Source: Herminiimonas fonticola (GTDB lineage Bacteria; Pseudomonadota; Gammaproteobacteria; Burkholderiales; Burkholderiaceae_D). Taken from it: a DNA stretch of 64,000 bases. The number at the start of each line of letters is the position of its first letter. Position 1 is the first letter of the stretch. This document shows, in pieces, positions 1-9,918 of this stretch. The translations under genes were made by a program, and so were the position numbers. The stretch covers positions 62,001 to 126,000 of the forward strand of contig NZ_PTLZ01000004.1 of the NCBI RefSeq assembly GCF_003293745.1, given 5' to 3'. The notes beneath the pieces are model-generated. The model saw only the letters and a list, made by a program, of their open reading frames with translations, was not told the origin of the DNA and ran no database searches.

Positions 1-129
1 GTAGTGGAAGTGGCCTTTTTCTGCAAAAACAGCAGTTTTTAAGGCTGTAAGCAGTTGCTTAAGCAGCGTTTATCCGCAGTCTTGGATGGATTGCTCTAAA
101 ATAACGGGCTAAACCTTTTTTCAGTCCTT

Positions 130-381
130 ATGTCCAAAAAACTATCCTCCGCTGCACTGCCTTCTTCGTTTGAAGAAGCGATGACAGAACTTGATGAGTT
201 GGTCGCACGCATGGAGGCGGGCGAGTTGCCGCTGGAAGCATCGGTTGCGGCATACAAGCGCGGTTCAGAACTGGTCAAATATTGCGCGGCCCAACTGGAG
301 AAAGTCGACAATCAAGTCAAAGTGCTGGAAGGCGACATGCTGAAGCCGTTTAACGCTGAGCGTATTGAGGCGGATGAATGA
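130..381 (+). CDS. xseB: Exodeoxyribonuclease VII small subunit
   Basis: An 83-residue protein, the usual size for XseB, which binds several copies per XseA and is needed for exonuclease VII to degrade single-stranded DNA into oligonucleotides. The family signature is plain near the N-terminus: SFEEAMTELDELVARMEAGE, then a Y-x-x-G-x-x-L helix and a short helix with a cysteine. The stop overlaps the next start as ATGA, so it is translationally coupled to ispA. xseB-ispA-dxs is a well-known proteobacterial order. The start has only a weak ribosome site. The 129 bases before it hold no gene I can support. Confidence 0.95.
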   Translation: MSKKLSSAALPSSFEEAMTELDELVARMEAGELPLEASVAAYKRGSELVKYCAAQLEKVDNQVKVLEGDMLKPFNAERIEADE

Positions 382-1268
382 CGGAGCAATCGTTTGAAGG
401 CTGGATGAAATCAATTCAGGTTGAAATGGAAGTGGCACTGGTGAAGCTTTTGCCGTCAGTGACGCAAAAACCTGCGCGTCTGCACGAAGCGATGCATTAC
501 GCAGTACTGGATGGTGGCAAGCGCGTGCGTCCCTTGCTGGTACACGCTGCCGGCGCCTTGTTCGATGCGGATGTCGCCGAACTGGCGCGCGCTGCAGCTG
601 CCGTTGAAATGATTCATGCGTACTCGCTGGTGCATGACGATATGCCTTGCATGGATGACGATGCGCTGCGTCGCGGCAAGCCGACCGTGCATGTGAAGTA
701 CGACGAAGCGTGCGCGCTGTTGGTAGGCGATGCATTGCAAGCGCAGGCGTTTGAAATATTGGCTGAAGGCGGACTCGACGCGGCGCGTCAACTTGCGATG
801 CTACGTTTGCTGGCAAAAGCATCCGGTTCGTTTGGTATGTGCGGTGGTCAGGCGATCGATTTGGCGAGCGTCGGTTTGACCTTGTCGCTGCAAGAGCTGG
901 AGCAGATGCATACGCTGAAAACCGGTGCCTTGTTGCGCGTATCGGTATTGCTGGGCGCGCTCGCTGGCAAGGCTTTGTCTGAGAATGAAATAGCTGCGTT
1001 GGATCAGTATTCCAGTGCAATTGGTTTGGCGTTTCAGGTGGTCGATGATGTGCTGGATGCAACGGCAGATTCGGCAACTCTGGGTAAAACTGCTGGCAAG
1101 GATGCTGCAGATAACAAGCCGACTTACGTATCGATTTTGGGTCTGGAGCAATCACAGGCTTTGGCGGAAAAATTGCGCACCGATGCTTATCGTGCGCTGG
1201 AGCAGTTTGGAGACAAAGCACGACGCTTGCGAGAACTCGCAGACTTGATCGTGCAGCGGAAGGCCTAG
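378..1268 (+). CDS. ispA: Farnesyl diphosphate synthase (short-chain polyprenyl synthase)
   Basis: A 296-residue trans-prenyltransferase that condenses IPP with DMAPP/GPP to farnesyl diphosphate, the precursor of ubiquinone side chains and undecaprenyl phosphate. Visible motifs are GGKRVRP (residues 46-52), the first aspartate-rich motif DDMPCMDDD (87-95), and the second, VVDDVLD (221-227). These bind the magnesium-diphosphate. Length and motif spacing fit IspA. The start overlaps xseB by four bases and dxs begins one base after the stop, so the three genes form one operon. A larger chain-length product cannot be excluded from sequence alone, but the neighbours favour FPP. Confidence 0.95.
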   Translation: MTEQSFEGWMKSIQVEMEVALVKLLPSVTQKPARLHEAMHYAVLDGGKRVRPLLVHAAGALFDADVAELARAAAAVEMIHAYSLVHDDMPCMDDDALRRGKPTVHVKYDEACALLVGDALQAQAFEILAEGGLDAARQLAMLRLLAKASGSFGMCGGQAIDLASVGLTLSLQELEQMHTLKTGALLRVSVLLGALAGKALSENEIAALDQYSSAIGLAFQVVDDVLDATADSATLGKTAGKDAADNKPTYVSILGLEQSQALAEKLRTDAYRALEQFGDKARRLRELADLIVQRKA

Positions 1269-1269
1269 T

Positions 1270-3141
1270 ATGAATTTGCTTGAAAAAATTAATGATCCTG
1301 CCGAGATTCGGCATCTGTCGCGACCGCAGCTCAAGCAGCTGGCGGACGAGCTACGCGCGTTTGTGATTGAATCGGTCGCGCAAACCGGCGGTCACCTGTC
1401 GTCCAATCTGGGCACGGTAGAACTGACGATTGCGCTGCATAATGTGTTCAACACGCCGGAAGATCGCATCGTGTGGGACGTCGGCCATCAGACCTATCCG
1501 CACAAGATATTGACCGGACGTCGCGATCAGATGCATTCATTGCGTCAGCGCGATGGTATTTCCGGTTTTCCGCGTCGCGATGAAAGTCCTTACGACACCT
1601 TTGGTACCGCACATTCATCGACCTCGATTTCAGCCGCTTTGGGTATGGCACTTGCGGCCAAAACCAAAGGCGAAGACAGGCATGCGATCGCCGTGATCGG
1701 CGACGGCGCGATGACTGCCGGTATGGCGTTTGAGGCGATGAATAATGCGGGTATTCACGACGACATCAATTTGCTGGTCGTGTTGAACGATAACGACATG
1801 TCGATCTCGCCGCCAGTCGGCGCCTTGAATCGTTATCTTGCGCGTCTGATGTCAGGTCAATTTTATGAAGCGGCGAAAAACGTCGGCAAGTCTGTATTGC
1901 CTGCGCCTGTGCGTGAGCTGGCAAAACGCTTGGAAGAACACGCAAAGGGCATGATAGTGCCGGCCACGATGTTTGAAGAATTCGGTTTCAATTACATCGG
2001 TCCTATCGATGGTCACGATCTGGATTCATTGATCCCGACCTTGCAGAATCTGAAGCATCTGAAAGGCCCGCAATTTTTGCACGTCGTGACTAAAAAAGGT
2101 CAGGGCTATAAATTGGCGGAAGCGGATCCTGTGCTGTACCACGGCCCGGGTAAATTCGATCCGGCTGAAGGCATCAAGCCAGTTGCGGCGAAGAAGGTGA
2201 CTTACACCAGCGTCTTCGGTGACTGGCTGTGCGATATGGGCGCTGCCGACAAACGCCTGGTTGGCATTACACCGGCGATGCGCGAAGGTTCAGGCATGGT
2301 CGAATTCGAGCGCCGTTTCCCGGATCGTTATTACGATGTTGGTATTGCCGAACAGCATGCAGTTACTTTTGCCGCCGGTATGGCTTGCGAGGGTTTGAAG
2401 CCTGTCGTCGCTATTTATTCAACCTTCCTGCAACGTGGCTACGATCAATTGATACATGACGTTGCATTGCAGAATCTGGATGTGACCTTCGCGTTGGATA
2501 GAGCCGGTTTGGTCGGCGCAGATGGCGCAACTCACGCCGGTAACTACGATATTGCTTATTTGCGCTGTATTCCTAATATGGTTGTGATGGCGGCATCTGA
2601 CGAAAATGAGTGCCGTCAGATGCTCTCGACCGGTTTCCAATACAATGGACCTGCTGCTGTACGGTATCCGCGCGGCGGCGGTGTAGGCGCCAAGGTGGCG
2701 AACACGCTGGAAACGATTCCTCTCGGTACTGGCGAAATTCGTCGCGAAGGTAAAAGCATTGCGATCCTGGCATTCGGCACTATGGTTGCGCCTAGCCTGC
2801 AAGCCGGTGAAGAATTGAATGCGACTGTGGCGAATATGCGTTTCGTCAAACCGCTGGATGTTGAATTGCTCAAACGCCTGGCAGCAACGCACGATGCGTT
2901 GGTGACGGTGGAAGAAGGTTCGATCATGGGTGGTGCGGGTGCCGCAGTAGCAGAAGCGATGGCGGCAGAAGGTATCGTCAAGCCACTATTGAATCTGGGT
3001 TTGCCGGACCAATTTATCGATCATGGCGACGCAGGACAGTTGCTGGCGTCGTGTGGTCTGGATGCAAAAGGGATTGCCGCTTCAATTCGGCAACGTTTTT
3101 CCAAAGACGAGCCAAGACTGGTCGTCAACAATAAACAGTAA
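1270..3141 (+). CDS. dxs: 1-deoxy-D-xylulose-5-phosphate synthase
   Basis: A 623-residue thiamine-diphosphate enzyme of the transketolase family. It joins pyruvate and glyceraldehyde 3-phosphate to make DXP, the entry step of the MEP isoprenoid pathway and a source for thiamine and pyridoxal. The TPP/Mg motif starts at GDGAMTAG (144-151) and runs to the NDND of [16 protein letters not shown]. The C-terminal transketolase-like domain has the conserved [15 protein letters not shown]. Full length for the family. It begins two bases after the ispA stop codon. Thiamine synthesis genes lie about 50 kb away in this window, so the cofactor is made by the same organism. Confidence 0.97.
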   Translation: MNLLEKINDPAEIRHLSRPQLKQLADELRAFVIESVAQTGGHLSSNLGTVELTIALHNVFNTPEDRIVWDVGHQTYPHKILTGRRDQMHSLRQRDGISGFPRRDESPYDTFGTAHSSTSISAALGMALAAKTKGEDRHAIAVIGDGAMTAGMAFEAMNNAGIHDDINLLVVLNDNDMSISPPVGALNRYLARLMSGQFYEAAKNVGKSVLPAPVRELAKRLEEHAKGMIVPATMFEEFGFNYIGPIDGHDLDSLIPTLQNLKHLKGPQFLHVVTKKGQGYKLAEADPVLYHGPGKFDPAEGIKPVAAKKVTYTSVFGDWLCDMGAADKRLVGITPAMREGSGMVEFERRFPDRYYDVGIAEQHAVTFAAGMACEGLKPVVAIYSTFLQRGYDQLIHDVALQNLDVTFALDRAGLVGADGATHAGNYDIAYLRCIPNMVVMAASDENECRQMLSTGFQYNGPAAVRYPRGGGVGAKVANTLETIPLGTGEIRREGKSIAILAFGTMVAPSLQAGEELNATVANMRFVKPLDVELLKRLAATHDALVTVEEGSIMGGAGAAVAEAMAAEGIVKPLLNLGLPDQFIDHGDAGQLLASCGLDAKGIAASIRQRFSKDEPRLVVNNKQ

Positions 3142-3184
3142 GCAGCACTTATTTCGGCTTCGTGCCGACAGGACAGGTTTCAAA

Positions 3185-3991
3185 ATGAATACTCGCGATC
3201 TCAGTTTGAGCGCTATGCCGGATGTGCAAGCCACTCCAGACACTCGTCACATTGTCATTCAGCGCGTCGGCGTCAAAGGTGTGCGTTATCCATTGACGGT
3301 GAAAACATCTGCTGGCACACAGCCATCGGTTGGTACATGGAATATGTATGTGCATCTTGCTGAAGAACAAAAAGGCACGCACATGTCGCGTTTCATTGCG
3401 TTGCTGGAAGATTTGCGTGGCCCGCTCGACGTGCCTGCATTCAGCAAACTGATGCGAGACATGCTGGTTTTGCTGGATGCAGATGCTGGCCGGATTGAAG
3501 TGTCCTTCCCCTATTTCATCAACAAGACTGCGCCGGTATCCGGCGTGCAAAGTTTGATGGATTACGAAGTCGGCCTGACGGGTGAAATCAAGAATGGCGC
3601 GCTGGAAATTACCTTGAAGGTTTTGGTGCCGGTGACCAGCTTGTGCCCATGTTCGAAAAAGATTTCCGCCTACGGTGCGCATAATCAGCGCTCGCATATT
3701 ACCGTGCATGCGGTATTGAATGGCGACCTGCTAGTTGAAGAATTGATTGCGAAAATCGAAGAGCAGGCGTCGTGTGAACTGTATGGTTTGCTGAAGCGTC
3801 CCGATGAAAAGTACGTGACTGAACGTGCTTATGACAATCCAAAGTTTGTCGAAGATCTGGTGCGCGATGTTGCTGTGATGTTGAATAATGAAGAACGTGT
3901 TTTGGCTTATACGCTGGAAGCGGAAAACTTTGAGTCTATACATAACCATTCGGCGTATGCCTTGATTGAGAACGATAAGCGCTTGAAATAA
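3185..3991 (+). CDS. folE2: GTP cyclohydrolase IB (FolE2 type)
   Basis: A 268-residue COG1469 protein that converts GTP to 7,8-dihydroneopterin triphosphate, the first step of folate (and queuosine precursor) synthesis. The hallmark segment [19 protein letters not shown] carries the metal-binding cysteine region. I chose the ATG at 3185 because it gives the normal family length. An in-frame start 54 codons earlier would overlap dxs and add sequence unlike the family. It lies 43 bases after dxs on the same strand and ends in a strong terminator, so it is probably the last gene of the operon. FolE2 often backs up zinc-dependent FolE, but no FolE is in this window. Confidence 0.93.
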   Translation: MNTRDLSLSAMPDVQATPDTRHIVIQRVGVKGVRYPLTVKTSAGTQPSVGTWNMYVHLAEEQKGTHMSRFIALLEDLRGPLDVPAFSKLMRDMLVLLDADAGRIEVSFPYFINKTAPVSGVQSLMDYEVGLTGEIKNGALEITLKVLVPVTSLCPCSKKISAYGAHNQRSHITVHAVLNGDLLVEELIAKIEEQASCELYGLLKRPDEKYVTERAYDNPKFVEDLVRDVAVMLNNEERVLAYTLEAENFESIHNHSAYALIENDKRLK

Positions 3992-4011
3992 ACGTTCTTT
4001 GGTCTGTATTG

Positions 4012-4050
4012 AAAATGCCGTTCGGTGTGTTGCACTGAACGGCATTTTTG
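4012..4050 (+). terminator. Intrinsic terminator after folE2
   Basis: A 12-base arm AAAATGCCGTTC pairs with GAACGGCATTTT across a GC-containing loop and is followed by a T run. It closes the xseB-ispA-dxs-folE2 unit. Confidence 0.85.
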
Positions 4051-4146
4051 TTTGTTCTTGATATTGCTGAAGCAACCCCAACGGCAGTTACGGTATAGCG
4101 CAACTAATGGAACGAAATGAAGCGAAGCCGGAAATGTCAGTCAAAC

Positions 4147-4704
4147 TCAAATATCCCTAACCCTATCCTTCTCCCACAACACATCCCCACCACCCGCATA
4201 TCGATTCAATACCCGCGATAAGACAAACAATAAATCCGACAGCCGATTCATGTACTGGCGCGGATTGTCATTCATTTTTTCCGATTTCCCCAAACTGACT
4301 ATCACTCGTTCCGCACGCCGGCAAACCGTGCGGCACACATGCGCTTGGGATGCAGCACGCGAGCCGGCTGGCAGGATGAATTCTTTCAGTGGCGGCAGGT
4401 CGGCGTTGTATTTCGCTAGTAGCGCATCCAGACGTGCGACTTGCGCGTCGTGAATCAGCGTATAGCCCGGGATGCACAGCTCGCCGCCCATATCGAACAG
4501 GTCATGCTGGATGGAGATCAGTTCTTCGCGCAAGGCTGATGGCAAGTCTTCGCATAACAACAGGCCGAGGTGCGAATTCAATTCGTCAACGTCTCCCATC
4601 GCGTGTACGCGTAGCGCATCCTTGGCTACGCGGCTGCCGTCGCCCAGGCCTGTGGTGCCGTTATCGCCGGTGCGTGTGGCGATTTTTGAAAGTCGATTGC
4701 CCAT
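4147..4704 (-). CDS. Cob(I)alamin adenosyltransferase, PduO type
   Basis: A 185-residue enzyme that transfers the adenosyl group of ATP to cob(I)alamin to make coenzyme B12. The N-terminal ATP-binding segment reads TRTGDNGTTGLGDGSR, followed by a DELNSHLGLL helix. The C-terminal helix has the RRAER motif that completes the trimer active site. Length matches PduO/MMAB enzymes, not the CobA/CobO family. It is a single gene, divergent from the LysR regulator that follows. The window has no other cobalamin genes, so a salvage or maintenance role is likely. Confidence 0.92.
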   Translation of the reverse strand: MGNRLSKIATRTGDNGTTGLGDGSRVAKDALRVHAMGDVDELNSHLGLLLCEDLPSALREELISIQHDLFDMGGELCIPGYTLIHDAQVARLDALLAKYNADLPPLKEFILPAGSRAASQAHVCRTVCRRAERVIVSLGKSEKMNDNPRQYMNRLSDLLFVLSRVLNRYAGGGDVLWEKDRVRDI

Positions 4705-4806
4705 GGAAATAGAGAAAGATGATGAAGTAGTGAGGATACGGCAAAACGTTCCAGTCGTCGCGGCGCAGCGAACCCGGTAAAATCACTGCTTCGCAATCGA
4801 CGATTA

Positions 4807-5715
4807 ATGGACGCAATGGCAAGTAGATTACCCCCCGTGCACGCTCTTTCCGCCTTTGAGGCCGCGGCGCGCCATGGTTCGTTCGCGCTGGCGGCGGAAG
4901 AGTTGTGCATTACGCCTTCGGCGTTTTCGCATCGTATTCGTCTGCTGGAAGATTTTGTCGGTGAGCGCCTGTTCCTGCGTGATGGTCGCAGCGTCAGCCT
5001 GACTGAGTTCGGTCGCCGTTATCTGGATGTGGTGCGCGGTGCATTGAGCTCGCTGGCCGATTTTCCCTTGCCGCATCGATATGCGTCTGCACAGCTGAAG
5101 GTCAAGGTGACGGTGCCGCCAACCTTTGCGCGCTATCTGTTTTTGCCGCATCTGCATGAATTCATGAGCCTGCATCCGGAGATCTCGATTGAAACCTATC
5201 TGTCGGTGCCGCTGTATGACATGAGCCTGTCAGAAACCGATATTGAAGTGCGTTTTGGCGCCGGCAAATATCCGGACATCGTTACCGAAAAACTGTTCAG
5301 GGAGCCGGTATTCCCGGTCGCCAGCCCTGCCTATCTGGAGCAGATAGGTAAATTGAATGTGCCTGCCGATTTGCAAAAAGCGCAATTATTGCGTTCTGCA
5401 CTGGAGCCGTGGCAGCCGTGGTTTGAAATGGCGGGGCTGGATTGGCAGGAGCCGTCAACCGGCCTGCGTATCGATGATCTGGGTTTGCTGCTGGAAGCGG
5501 TAAAACATGGCTATGGGGTGGCATTGACGCGCCAGCATTTTGCCGCCGACATGATCGCCAGCGGCGAGATTGTTCCCTTGTTCGATCTGCAATTGACGAC
5601 GCCGCAACATGCGTATTACCTGGTGTATGACCGCCATGTGCGCGAGCGGCCTGAGGTTGCGCTGATGCTGGACTGGATGATGGAGCGTTTCAGTACGCAG
5701 CGACTCAGCCTTTAA
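4807..5715 (+). CDS. LysR-family regulator, GcvA-like
   Basis: A 302-residue LysR-type regulator. The N-terminal winged helix-turn-helix reads LSAFEAAARHGSFALAAEEL, then ITPSAFSHRIRLLEDFVG, which is typical of the GcvA branch. A ligand-binding domain of about 200 residues follows. Two ATG codons (4807 and 4816) are both plausible starts. It lies 187 bases upstream of glcDEF on the same strand, but a terminator separates them. Control of glycolate genes is possible but not shown. LysR proteins usually act on a divergent neighbour, which here is the cobalamin adenosyltransferase gene. Confidence 0.88.
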   Translation: MDAMASRLPPVHALSAFEAAARHGSFALAAEELCITPSAFSHRIRLLEDFVGERLFLRDGRSVSLTEFGRRYLDVVRGALSSLADFPLPHRYASAQLKVKVTVPPTFARYLFLPHLHEFMSLHPEISIETYLSVPLYDMSLSETDIEVRFGAGKYPDIVTEKLFREPVFPVASPAYLEQIGKLNVPADLQKAQLLRSALEPWQPWFEMAGLDWQEPSTGLRIDDLGLLLEAVKHGYGVALTRQHFAADMIASGEIVPLFDLQLTTPQHAYYLVYDRHVRERPEVALMLDWMMERFSTQRLSL

Positions 5716-5733
5716 ACCCGCCACATTCTTTTG

Positions 5734-5779
5734 AAAAGCGTATAAATGTCGTTGTTTTGACGGCAGTTATACGCTTTTT
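5734..5779 (+). terminator. Terminator after LysR gene
   Basis: AAAAGCGTATAA (5734-5745) pairs perfectly with TTATACGCTTTT (5767-5778), with further pairing of TGTCG and CGGCA inside the loop, followed by a short T run. It separates the LysR gene from glcD. Confidence 0.75.
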
Positions 5780-5902
5780 GCATATCAGTTGAATATTTTT
5801 CACGGGCAAGGGGAAAGCTTTCAGTTTACTGGCGAGCGGGATTCGCTACACTGTGTTTAAACGATATAAGTGTTATTCGATTGTGTAATGGATGCAGGAT
5901 AG

Positions 5903-7435
5903 ATGATGAATACGACTTTGGCAGTTCCCGCTTTGCCAGCCGCCGCTTTAGCAGATCCCGCTTTAGCACCATTCACCGTCGCGCATCAGCGTACGGTAGT
6001 AGATGCATTGCGTGCCGTACTACCTGAACATTGTGTGCTCTTCAACGAAGAAGACACGCGTCCCTATGAATGCGACGGCCTGTCTGTCTATGCGCAGTTG
6101 CCTATGGTGGTGGTTTTGCCCAACACTGAAGAGCAGGTCGTTGCGATTCTCAAAATATGTCATGACTTGAAAGTACAAATCGTGCCACGCGGTGCCGGTA
6201 CCGGTTTGTCTGGTGGTGCATTGCCGATTGCCGATGGCATCGTGCTGTCGACCGCCAGAATGAACAAGATCGTCAAGGTAGATGCGTATGCGCGGACTGC
6301 CGTGGTGCAGCCAGGCGTGCGCAATCTGGCGATTTCCGAAGCGGTGGCGCCACTGGGTTTGTATTACGCACCAGATCCATCTTCACAGATTGCCTGCACC
6401 ATAGGCGGCAACGTCGCCGAGAATTCCGGCGGCGTGCATTGTCTTAAATATGGTTTGACCGTACACAATGTAATGCGCGTACGCGTCGTCACCATTGAAG
6501 GTGATGTGATCGAGCTTGGCGGTGCTGCACTCGATGCGCCTGGTCTCGATCTGCTATCCGTGTTTGTCGGTTCGGAAGGCATGCTCGGCATGGTGACCGA
6601 GGTGACAGTCAAATTGATTCCAAAACCAAAACAGGCACGCGTGATCCTGGCTTCCTTCGATGATGTGGTCAAAGGCGGCAATGCAGTGGCCAGCGTGATC
6701 GCAGCCGGCATTATTCCGGCCGGGCTGGAGATGATGGACAAGACTTCAACGCGCATGGTCGAGCCGTTTGTGAAAGCCGGTTACGACATGGATGCAGAAG
6801 CGATTTTGCTGTGTGAATCCGACGGCATACCAGAAGAAGTCGAAGAAGAAATCGCGCGCATGACGGAAGTGTTGAAGCACTCAGGCGCTACCGCAATCGC
6901 TGTCTCGCGCGATGAGGCTGAACGTTTGCGCTTCTGGTCCGGACGCAAGAATGCATTTCCTGCCGCCGGTCGTATTTCTCCTGATTATTACTGTATCGAC
7001 GGCACGATCCCGCGTCGCAGCCTGGCCGATGTGTTGACCGGCATTGCGCAGATGGAAATCAAATACGGCTTGCGCTGCGCCAACGTGTTTCATGCGGGCG
7101 ACGGCAATTTGCATCCGCTGATTTTGTTCGATGCCAATACCGAAGGTGAATTCCACCGTGCTGAATTGTTCGGTGCCGAGATTCTGGAAATGTGTGTCGC
7201 CGAAGGCGGCACTATCACCGGTGAACATGGCGTAGGCATGGAAAAAATCAATCAGATGTGCGTACAGTTTTCACGCGCGGAAATGGATGCTTTCCTCAGC
7301 GTCAAGCGCGCCTTCGATCCGGTCTCGCTGCTCAATCCCAACAAGGCAATTCCGACGCTGCAACGCTGTGCCGAGTACGGCAAGATGCATGTCAAGCGTG
7401 GCATTCTGAAGTTTGCCAATCTGCCGCGATTTTAA
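5903..7435 (+). CDS. glcD: Glycolate oxidase subunit GlcD (FAD-binding)
   Basis: A 510-residue flavoprotein of the FAD-linked oxidase (PCMH-fold) family, the catalytic subunit that oxidises glycolate to glyoxylate. Conserved pieces are PRGAGTGLSGGALP (FAD pyrophosphate binding), FVGSEGMLGMVTEVTVKL, and the C-terminal HAGDGNLHP and TGEHGVG motifs. Two adjacent ATG codons begin the frame. glcE follows after 15 bases and glcF after that, the classic glcDEF order. The product feeds the gcl pathway encoded at 46-52 kb in this window. Confidence 0.95.
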   Translation: MMNTTLAVPALPAAALADPALAPFTVAHQRTVVDALRAVLPEHCVLFNEEDTRPYECDGLSVYAQLPMVVVLPNTEEQVVAILKICHDLKVQIVPRGAGTGLSGGALPIADGIVLSTARMNKIVKVDAYARTAVVQPGVRNLAISEAVAPLGLYYAPDPSSQIACTIGGNVAENSGGVHCLKYGLTVHNVMRVRVVTIEGDVIELGGAALDAPGLDLLSVFVGSEGMLGMVTEVTVKLIPKPKQARVILASFDDVVKGGNAVASVIAAGIIPAGLEMMDKTSTRMVEPFVKAGYDMDAEAILLCESDGIPEEVEEEIARMTEVLKHSGATAIAVSRDEAERLRFWSGRKNAFPAAGRISPDYYCIDGTIPRRSLADVLTGIAQMEIKYGLRCANVFHAGDGNLHPLILFDANTEGEFHRAELFGAEILEMCVAEGGTITGEHGVGMEKINQMCVQFSRAEMDAFLSVKRAFDPVSLLNPNKAIPTLQRCAEYGKMHVKRGILKFANLPRF

Positions 7436-7450
7436 TTTTTCAGGTCCCGT

Positions 7451-8503
7451 ATGGAACAAGTAATCGAACAGTTTAAAGAACGCATACTCGCAGCCGGCCG
7501 CGACAAACAGCCGCTGTGCGTGCGCGGTGGCGGCAGCAAGGATTGGTACGGCCAGGAGCCAGTTGGTGAGGTGCTCGATACGCGCGCGTATCAAGGCATC
7601 ATTGCTTACGACCCAACCGAGCTGGTCATCACAGTGCGCGCCGGTACCTCGCTGGCGGAAGTGGAGAAAGTATTGGCTGAGCAGAACCAGACCTTCGCAT
7701 TCGAGCCACCACATTTCGGCCCTGGCGCAACTGTTGGCGGCATGGTTGCCTGTGGTTTGTCCGGCCCACGTCGTGCTGCTGTTGGTGCGGTGCGCGATTT
7801 TGTATTAGGTGCCGTGCTGATGGATAGCAAAGGTGAGGTTTTGCATTTCGGCGGCCAGGTGATGAAGAACGTTGCCGGTTACGACGTGTCGCGCTTGCTC
7901 ACAGGTTCACTCGGCACTTTGGGTTTGTTGCTGGAAGTGTCGCTGAAAGTGTTGCCTAAGCCGTATGCAGAAACCAGTCTGCGCCTGCAAATGACGGAAG
8001 AAGAGGCGATACGTAGTTTGAATAAATGGGGTGGCCAGCCTTTGCCGATCTCTGCCAGTGCATGGTGCGATGGCGCATTGGTGCTGCGTTTGTCTGGAGC
8101 GAAAGCGGCGATTACCGCAGCACAGAAAACCATAGGCGGTGAAGAAATTGCAGGTGACGATTTCTGGCTCGCGATGCGTGAACAGAGCAATGAATTCTTT
8201 ACACAGTCACCGACTTTGTGGCGTTTGTCTGTGCCGTCGACTGCTGCGCCGATGGCCTTGGGTGAGCAATTGATCGAATGGGGCGGCGCACAACGCTGGT
8301 TGCGGTCTGATGCATCGGCCGCAGTCATTCGTGATGCTGCAGTGAAGGCGGGCGGACATGCAACGCTGTTCCGTGGAGGTGATAAAGGTGTTGGCGTGTT
8401 TCAGCCTTTGGCGCCCGCTGTTGGCAAGATTCATCAAAACATGAAGAACGCATTTGACCCTGATGGCATCTTCAATCCGGGACGGATGTACGCGCAGTAT
8501 TAA
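7451..8503 (+). CDS. glcE: Glycolate oxidase subunit GlcE (FAD-binding)
   Basis: A 350-residue shorter paralogue of GlcD, needed for the glycolate oxidase complex. The FAD-binding domain shows RGGGSKDWYG near the N-terminus, GATVGGMVACGLSGPRRAAV, and VMKNVAGYDVSRLLTGSLG. The C-terminus ends with FDPDGIFNPGRM, usual in this family. The start is 15 bases after glcD. A hairpin lies in the 110-base gap before glcF. Confidence 0.95.
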   Translation: MEQVIEQFKERILAAGRDKQPLCVRGGGSKDWYGQEPVGEVLDTRAYQGIIAYDPTELVITVRAGTSLAEVEKVLAEQNQTFAFEPPHFGPGATVGGMVACGLSGPRRAAVGAVRDFVLGAVLMDSKGEVLHFGGQVMKNVAGYDVSRLLTGSLGTLGLLLEVSLKVLPKPYAETSLRLQMTEEEAIRSLNKWGGQPLPISASAWCDGALVLRLSGAKAAITAAQKTIGGEEIAGDDFWLAMREQSNEFFTQSPTLWRLSVPSTAAPMALGEQLIEWGGAQRWLRSDASAAVIRDAAVKAGGHATLFRGGDKGVGVFQPLAPAVGKIHQNMKNAFDPDGIFNPGRMYAQY

Positions 8504-8546
8504 GACGGTATTTAGTTAAGCGCAGTTTTTTGTCGAGCATCATGTT

Positions 8547-8568
8547 TGCAAGGTCCTTCGACCTTGCA
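8547..8568 (+). other. Intercistronic hairpin between glcE and glcF
   Basis: TGCAAGGTC and GACCTTGCA form a perfect 9-bp stem over a four-base CTTC loop. No T run follows, so it is not a typical terminator. It may set mRNA processing or stability inside the operon. Confidence 0.5.
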
Positions 8569-8613
8569 TAGCGAATGGTGTACTCATGCAGTAGAGATTT
8601 TCAGAGAAATACC

Positions 8614-9846
8614 ATGCAAACCAATTTAGCCGATTTCATCAAAGACACTCGCGAAGGCCAGGAGGCGGACGCGATTTTGCGCAGCTGCGTGCATTGCGGA
8701 TTTTGCACGGCAACCTGCCCGACCTATCAGTTGCTGGGTGACGAACTTGATGGCCCGCGCGGACGTATTTATTTGATCAAGCAAGTATTGGAAGGCAAGA
8801 CCCCGACGGCGAAAACACAAATGCATCTGGATCGTTGCCTGACTTGCCGCAATTGCGAAACGACTTGTCCATCCGGTGTGCAATATGGACGCTTGATCGA
8901 TATCGGCCGCAAGGTGGTGGAAGAGCGCGTACCGTATTCGTTTGCAACCAATCTGAAACGTACGGCATTGAAAGAATTTCTGCCGCGTAAATGGCTGTTT
9001 ACACCAGCCATGAAAGCCGGTCAGATGGTGCGTCCGCTGTTGCCGAAGTCCTTGCAAAACAAGGTGCCGCGCAAGGAAGATGCAGGCACATGGCCGACAC
9101 GCACACATGCTCGTACCATGCTGCTGCTGGATGGTTGCGTACAACCGGCGATGTCGCCAAATATCAATGCAGCTACCGCGCGCGTATTCGATGCGCTGGG
9201 TGTGCAATTGGTGGTGGCGCCCAAGGCCGGTTGCTGCGGCGCGATTCGTCATCACCTGAACGATCATGATGGCGCACTGAATGATATGCGTCGCAATATC
9301 GATGCATGGTGGCCTTTGGTGCAAGCCGGTGCAGAAGCGATAGTCATGACCGCATCCGGTTGCGGTGTAACGGTCAAGGATTACGGACATCTGCTGGCGC
9401 ACGATGCGACTTATGCAGCAAAGGCATTGCAGATTTCTGCATTGACGAAAGATTTGAGCGAAATTTTGCCGGCGTTTGAAGTTGAACTGCAAAGCAAGTT
9501 GAAAGGAAAAATCAGCAAGCGCGTTGCCTATCATCCACCATGCACATTGCAGCATGGTCAGCAAATACGCGGCAAGGTAGAAGATGTATTGCGTGCAGTC
9601 GGCGTGGATGTGCAATTGTGTGCAGACAGCCATTTGTGCTGTGGTTCAGCCGGGACTTATTCGGTCTTGCAGCCCGAGTTGTCGTATCAGTTGCGTGACA
9701 AGAAAGTCGCGAATCTGGAAGCGACCAAACCGGACATGATAGTCTCCGCAAATATTGGTTGTCTGACGCATATACAGTCGGGAACGGATACGCCAGTCAA
9801 ACACTGGATAGAGTTGATCGACAAGGCTTTGACCGCTGCACACTGA
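8614..9846 (+). CDS. glcF: Glycolate oxidase iron-sulfur subunit GlcF
   Basis: A 410-residue electron-transfer subunit that passes electrons from GlcD/GlcE towards the quinone pool at the membrane. Two ferredoxin-type 4Fe-4S motifs are intact: C25-x2-C28-x2-C31-x3-C35 and C76-x2-C79-x2-C82-x3-C86. Two CCG domains follow, marked by AGCCGAIRHH and HLCCGSAGTY. I start it at the ATG at 8614, since the upstream in-frame extension of 13 codons resembles nothing in the family. It ends the glcDEF operon at a bidirectional terminator. Confidence 0.95.
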   Translation: MQTNLADFIKDTREGQEADAILRSCVHCGFCTATCPTYQLLGDELDGPRGRIYLIKQVLEGKTPTAKTQMHLDRCLTCRNCETTCPSGVQYGRLIDIGRKVVEERVPYSFATNLKRTALKEFLPRKWLFTPAMKAGQMVRPLLPKSLQNKVPRKEDAGTWPTRTHARTMLLLDGCVQPAMSPNINAATARVFDALGVQLVVAPKAGCCGAIRHHLNDHDGALNDMRRNIDAWWPLVQAGAEAIVMTASGCGVTVKDYGHLLAHDATYAAKALQISALTKDLSEILPAFEVELQSKLKGKISKRVAYHPPCTLQHGQQIRGKVEDVLRAVGVDVQLCADSHLCCGSAGTYSVLQPELSYQLRDKKVANLEATKPDMIVSANIGCLTHIQSGTDTPVKHWIELIDKALTAAH

Positions 9847-9861
9847 TCAAGCAGTAAAGAA

Positions 9862-9896
9862 AATAAAAAACGCCGGCAATGCTGGCGTTTTTTATT
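9862..9896. terminator. Bidirectional terminator between glcF and gpx
   Basis: AAAAAACGCC pairs with GGCGTTTTTT over a short GC-bearing loop, with A and T tracts on both sides, so it can serve both converging genes. Confidence 0.88.
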
Positions 9897-9918
9897 TGCG
9901 GCCCAATTCCTTGATGAC

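Noticed and set aside
1-129. Promoter for xseB with TAAAAT at 97-102
   Set aside because: The -10-like box has no acceptable -35 at 16-18 bases, so I did not list it as a feature.
265-1314. Long open frame on the minus strand opposite ispA (and similar ones opposite thiC, sucC, panE-like and gcl)
   Set aside because: They mirror real genes with clear family motifs. Their own translations are compositionally odd and match no family.
3023-3184. Upstream in-frame extension of folE2
   Set aside because: It overlaps the end of dxs and adds 54 residues unlike the family; the ATG at 3185 gives the usual protein.
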